The position numbers were made by a program, and so were the translations under genes. Shown here piece after piece: positions 22,397-24,803 of a stretch of DNA of 24,803 nt; the first letter of the stretch is position 1, and every line of letters starts with the position of its first letter. Origin of the DNA: CAZWFW01 sp964633445 (lineage in GTDB: Archaea; Undinarchaeota; CAZWFW01); NCBI GenBank assembly GCA_964633445.1, contig CAZWFW010000009.1, positions 1-24,803 on the forward strand. The letters run 5' to 3'. The notes under the pieces were generated by a model. That model saw only the letters and a program-made list of their open reading frames with translations. It had not been told where the DNA came from and made no database searches.

Positions 22397-22831
22397 TGTC
22401 AACCTATCACTCGCATAGAATAAGTTACACAATGCCGCAGAACTTATACAAAATTCATAAACCGCTTTAAATCTGCTAGCAAGGCTATTAGCATGAAAGC
22501 AATTATAAAATCTCTTAGTTCTATGCTTCAGCAAGAAAAAACTTTGCATATTGCATTCCTTAAGCCAAATTTCTCATGCTTATAATTCAATCCCAATTTC
22601 TTTAAAGCATAGCCATACCACGGTCCTCTATCGCAAAGGATAGCTTTGGTTTGCCAATACAATCCTCCAGCACCTTTTTCATAAAAATCAAAGCATCTAG
22701 CTACTATGCACTTTACTTGCATAAGGTTTTGTCTCATCTCCTGCAGCCATTTTGGCTTTTTCTTTGCTGAAAGAATTAGGGACTTTGCTCCTTATTAACT
22801 TTTTGACTTTTGAGAATTAGCGTAGGTTGAC
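22397..22831 (-). mobile_element. Decayed IS6-like insertion sequence
   Basis: Bounded by a perfect 10-base inverted repeat, TGTCAACCTA (22397-22406) and TAGGTTGACA (22822-22831). The 435-base interior is shorter than a whole element (roughly 700-900 bases) and holds only the C-terminal half of a transposase. I see no matching target-site duplication in the eight bases on each side (GACAATCC and ACTTCCCC), which fits old age or an internal rearrangement. It starts 12 bases after the natural stop of the GXGXG gene. A related end fragment is at 62-97. Confidence 0.65.
22400..22793 (-). pseudogene. Transposase remnant, IS6-like DDE type
   Basis: The reading is in two frames. Frame one (22793-22528) reads KKKPKWLQEMRQN...AILCDRGPWYGYALKKLGLNYKHEKFGLRNAI, and frame two (from 22549) continues with FFLLKHRTKRFYNCFHANSL and a hydrophobic end. 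DRGPWY contains the second Asp of the DDE triad; the Glu expected after RNAI is lost at the frame break (RNAICKV). The first Asp and the N-terminal domain are missing, so it cannot be active. Confidence 0.65.
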
Positions 22832-22849
22832 AACTTCCCCATCTGACGC

Positions 22850-22866
22850 ATAAGATTTAAATATCC
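22850..22866 (+). promoter_or_regulatory. Probable promoter of the surface-protein gene
   Basis: AAGATTTAAATATCC lies about 40 bases before the ATG at 22901 and fits an archaeal TATA box with a leader of roughly 10-15 bases. It lies just outside the insertion-sequence relic. Confidence 0.4.
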
Positions 22867-22900
22867 AAAATTAGACTCAGAAAATTATAGTAAGCGAAAG

Positions 22901-24803
22901 ATGAACGTTAGAAGCTTCCTTATAACGCTTTTATTTATCTTTACAGGTATCTCCCTAGCTAGTTATATTTCAGCTCAAGGATCGTCTTATCCTAATCCTG
23001 GGCATCCAGCTAGTGACATAGGGCCGGGAACTTTTAGCTGCCCAGGAACTAGTTGTTTCTGGAAATTTCCTGGATCTGTGGAAATACAAGAAAACTTGAA
23101 ACTAACTAATGCTAACATGAAAAACTGTGGCAAACTATACACCGATTCTAGTGGTAATATAAAATGCGGTTCTGATGCTACTGGTATCACCTCTTGTTCT
23201 GCTTGTGATTCAAGATTTATACCTAAGCAAGGATACGGAGGGAATGTAATTTTCCCACCTGGGATATGGGATTTTAAAACCTATTCAATCGCTAAAAATG
23301 TTTATTGGTGGAGTGGAAGCGTTACTAATCTAGGGGGTGGTGATGTTTTGGTAGGTAATACTAAGCTTGTATCAAAGATTTATTATATTGAAAACTCTGG
23401 GGAAAGAAGTAGGAGTTGTAACACAATTTGTGCAGAGGAGGGGTATGACGGATGTCTATATGGTTTTTATTTTACTAAAGAGCATTGTACTGAAGAGGGG
23501 AAGGACTCTTACTATTGCCAGATACTTTCGTGTAATACTCAAGGAGTAGGTGCTTGTGTCTGTTATAAGAATGAAGATTTGGGTTTAGCTATTTCAAATA
23601 GTAATGTTGGCATTGGAACAGCAACCCCAGCTCATAAACTTGAGGTCGCAGGTGATATCCATGCCACAGGAGATATTTCTACCGAAGGTAAACTAGAAAT
23701 AGCAGGAGATTTCACACCTACCTATGGAAGTTCAAACTACTCATTTAGCGTAGAACCATTCGGACCTTATGGAGTGTTAAAATTGAAAGATGAACACGGG
23801 AATACAATTGTTGCAATTACAGATTACACAGGAGAGTCTTCTCCTGTAAGTACCAGGATACAGTTAGAAGGTTATACCATAATAGGACATCCAGAACAAC
23901 CTACCAATTTGCAAATTTGGGGTACTGGAGAGGATTTATTATGGTTAAGTCGATCTGATTACGGAAAAGATGTAGTATTCGAAGTTGACTCAGAGGGAGC
24001 TTTAAAAATTGCTTTTGGAATACCCATACCTGAGAATGAGAAAATAAAGATTAAGGAAAATGAGGGTGCTTTGAGTGTCGATGTTATCGATACTAGTGGC
24101 ACGGACTTTGTGTTTAATGGTAGTAGGATTGGATTTGGGATGAATCCTCCTTTTAGCGACTTATGGAAATTTCAGTTTAATGGAAGTGCAATAGCTCTTG
24201 GATCGATATGGGGTTATAATCCTGATACTTGGGCTCAGATTGTTGCTGCAGGGAATACTGTAGGTGCCTATTTAGGCGTTGTTGATGATTTAGGATTTGG
24301 AGCAGTAGGCACTTATACAAATCATCCATTCAGTATAAGGACTAGTGGTACATCGCGGATATGGATTACAACAGACGGTAAGATTGGGATTCATACAGTC
24401 TCACCAACTGAAAAATTGCATGTAGTTGGCAATACTAAAATTGAAGGTAATCTAACAGTTACTGGGAACACTCAACTTGGTGATTCAAGCTCTGACAAAA
24501 CAACTATAAAAGGTCAGCTGTGCTTAAACGGTGTTTGCCGCTCCGACTGGCCCTCTAGCAGCTCTGGCGATATTACAGCAGTTTATGCTGGTAGTGGTCT
24601 TTCTGGAGGAGGAACTTCTGGAGATGTAACTCTATCTCATGACGATACATCATCTCAGAGCAGCGTTGATAACTCTGGAGGAACGGTTATTCAGGATATT
24701 AGTTTAGATACCTTTGGCCATGTAACTCACATAGGAAGTGTTAATTTAGATTCAAGATTTATTAATGAGGGACAATCTTCTGCTACTTTAGGGGATTTAA
24801 AAC
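22901..24803 (+). CDS. Large secreted tail-fibre-like surface protein (cut by window end)
   Basis: The frame is open from the ATG at 22901 to the window end (634 codons). An N-terminal signal peptide (about 1-27, with FLITLLFIFTGISLASYISA) is followed by a Cys-rich part (45-225; repeated SCxxxC-like pairs). Then come two copies of a bacterial/phage-fibre motif: NVGIGTATPAHKLEVAGDI (about 234) and KIGIHTVSPTEKLHVVGNT (about 493), each followed by short T/G-rich strands. Near 554, GDITAVYAGSGLSGGGTSGD and GTVIQDISLDTFGHVTHIG are typical of tail-fibre and chaperone-of-endosialidase-type proteins. These suggest a trimeric fibre or adhesin on the cell surface, with an intramolecular chaperone possibly beyond the edge. 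Base use is somewhat less AT-rich and T/G/S-heavy compared with neighbours. Role and partners are unknown. Confidence 0.75.
   Translation, partial: MNVRSFLITLLFIFTGISLASYISAQGSSYPNPGHPASDIGPGTFSCPGTSCFWKFPGSVEIQENLKLTNANMKNCGKLYTDSSGNIKCGSDATGITSCSACDSRFIPKQGYGGNVIFPPGIWDFKTYSIAKNVYWWSGSVTNLGGGDVLVGNTKLVSKIYYIENSGERSRSCNTICAEEGYDGCLYGFYFTKEHCTEEGKDSYYCQILSCNTQGVGACVCYKNEDLGLAISNSNVGIGTATPAHKLEVAGDIHATGDISTEGKLEIAGDFTPTYGSSNYSFSVEPFGPYGVLKLKDEHGNTIVAITDYTGESSPVSTRIQLEGYTIIGHPEQPTNLQIWGTGEDLLWLSRSDYGKDVVFEVDSEGALKIAFGIPIPENEKIKIKENEGALSVDVIDTSGTDFVFNGSRIGFGMNPPFSDLWKFQFNGSAIALGSIWGYNPDTWAQIVAAGNTVGAYLGVVDDLGFGAVGTYTNHPFSIRTSGTSRIWITTDGKIGIHTVSPTEKLHVVGNTKIEGNLTVTGNTQLGDSSSDKTTIKGQLCLNGVCRSDWPSSSSGDITAVYAGSGLSGGGTSGDVTLSHDDTSSQSSVDNSGGTVIQDISLDTFGHVTHIGSVNLDSRFINEGQSSATLGDLK

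Noticed and set aside
22389..22839. Target-site duplication of the insertion sequence
   Set aside because: GACAATCC and ACTTCCCC do not match over eight bases.
1..24803. CRISPR array
   Set aside because: No set of regularly spaced direct repeats was seen anywhere in the window.

Overview
The window looks like a chromosome segment of an AT-rich, probably thermophilic archaeon. The evidence is archaeal-type information-processing genes (RpoK, S17e, and S13-S4-S11 in archaeal order), the archaeal tRNA acetyltransferase TmcA, the wybutosine enzyme Taw1, a COG1059-type Ogg2, and TATA-box promoters placed so that many transcripts would be leaderless. The one tRNA has an all-GC acceptor stem in a genome that is otherwise AT-rich, which suggests growth at high temperature. 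I cannot name the lineage. The tail-fibre-like surface protein at the right edge recalls proteins seen in DPANN-like genomes, but the biosynthetic content (ThiC, RpiA, FolD) does not point to extreme reduction.

Layout. 1-203: relics of two dispersed repeats before the rpoK promoter. 204-669: rpoK and rps17e. 641-3098, minus strand: an ASCH-domain protein, a DRG-like TGS GTPase, a structured leader and a small COG2112-type kinase. 3268-5057: Ogg2, then a three-gene operon of two membrane proteins and a winged-helix regulator. 5099-8942: TmcA diverging from a tRNA with anticodon CAU, followed tail-to-tail by the S11-S4-S13 operon on the minus strand. 9071-12336: an unknown helical protein, a UPF0282-type metallo-beta-lactamase-fold protein, Taw1 and a SerB-like HAD phosphatase. 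12352-14297, minus: rpiA-thiC with an ATGA overlap. 14298-16438: an isolated accessory island holding a predicted HEXXH metalloprotease split between two frames at an A-AAA-AAG slippery heptamer, with wide spacers and an IS200/IS605-like end relic. 16439-18236: a CaCA-family cation antiporter and folD. 18319-19683: a COG2509-type FAD protein. 19724-21488: a membrane-anchored glycoprotein-like protein and a membrane-anchored SNase with a probable lamin-tail domain. 21583-22384: a frameshifted GXGXG beta-helix gene. 22397-22831: a decayed IS6-like insertion sequence. 22901 to the window end: a secreted tail-fibre-like protein.

The housekeeping blocks deal with translation, tRNA modification, base-excision repair and cofactor synthesis. 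The most unusual signals are the metalloprotease with a possible programmed -1 frameshift, a dispersed hairpin-pair element present three times (one copy supplies the C-terminal codons of folD), a leader that could hide the kinase ribosome-binding site, and the large surface protein beside insertion-sequence debris. All assignments come from reading the sequence; no database search was run.
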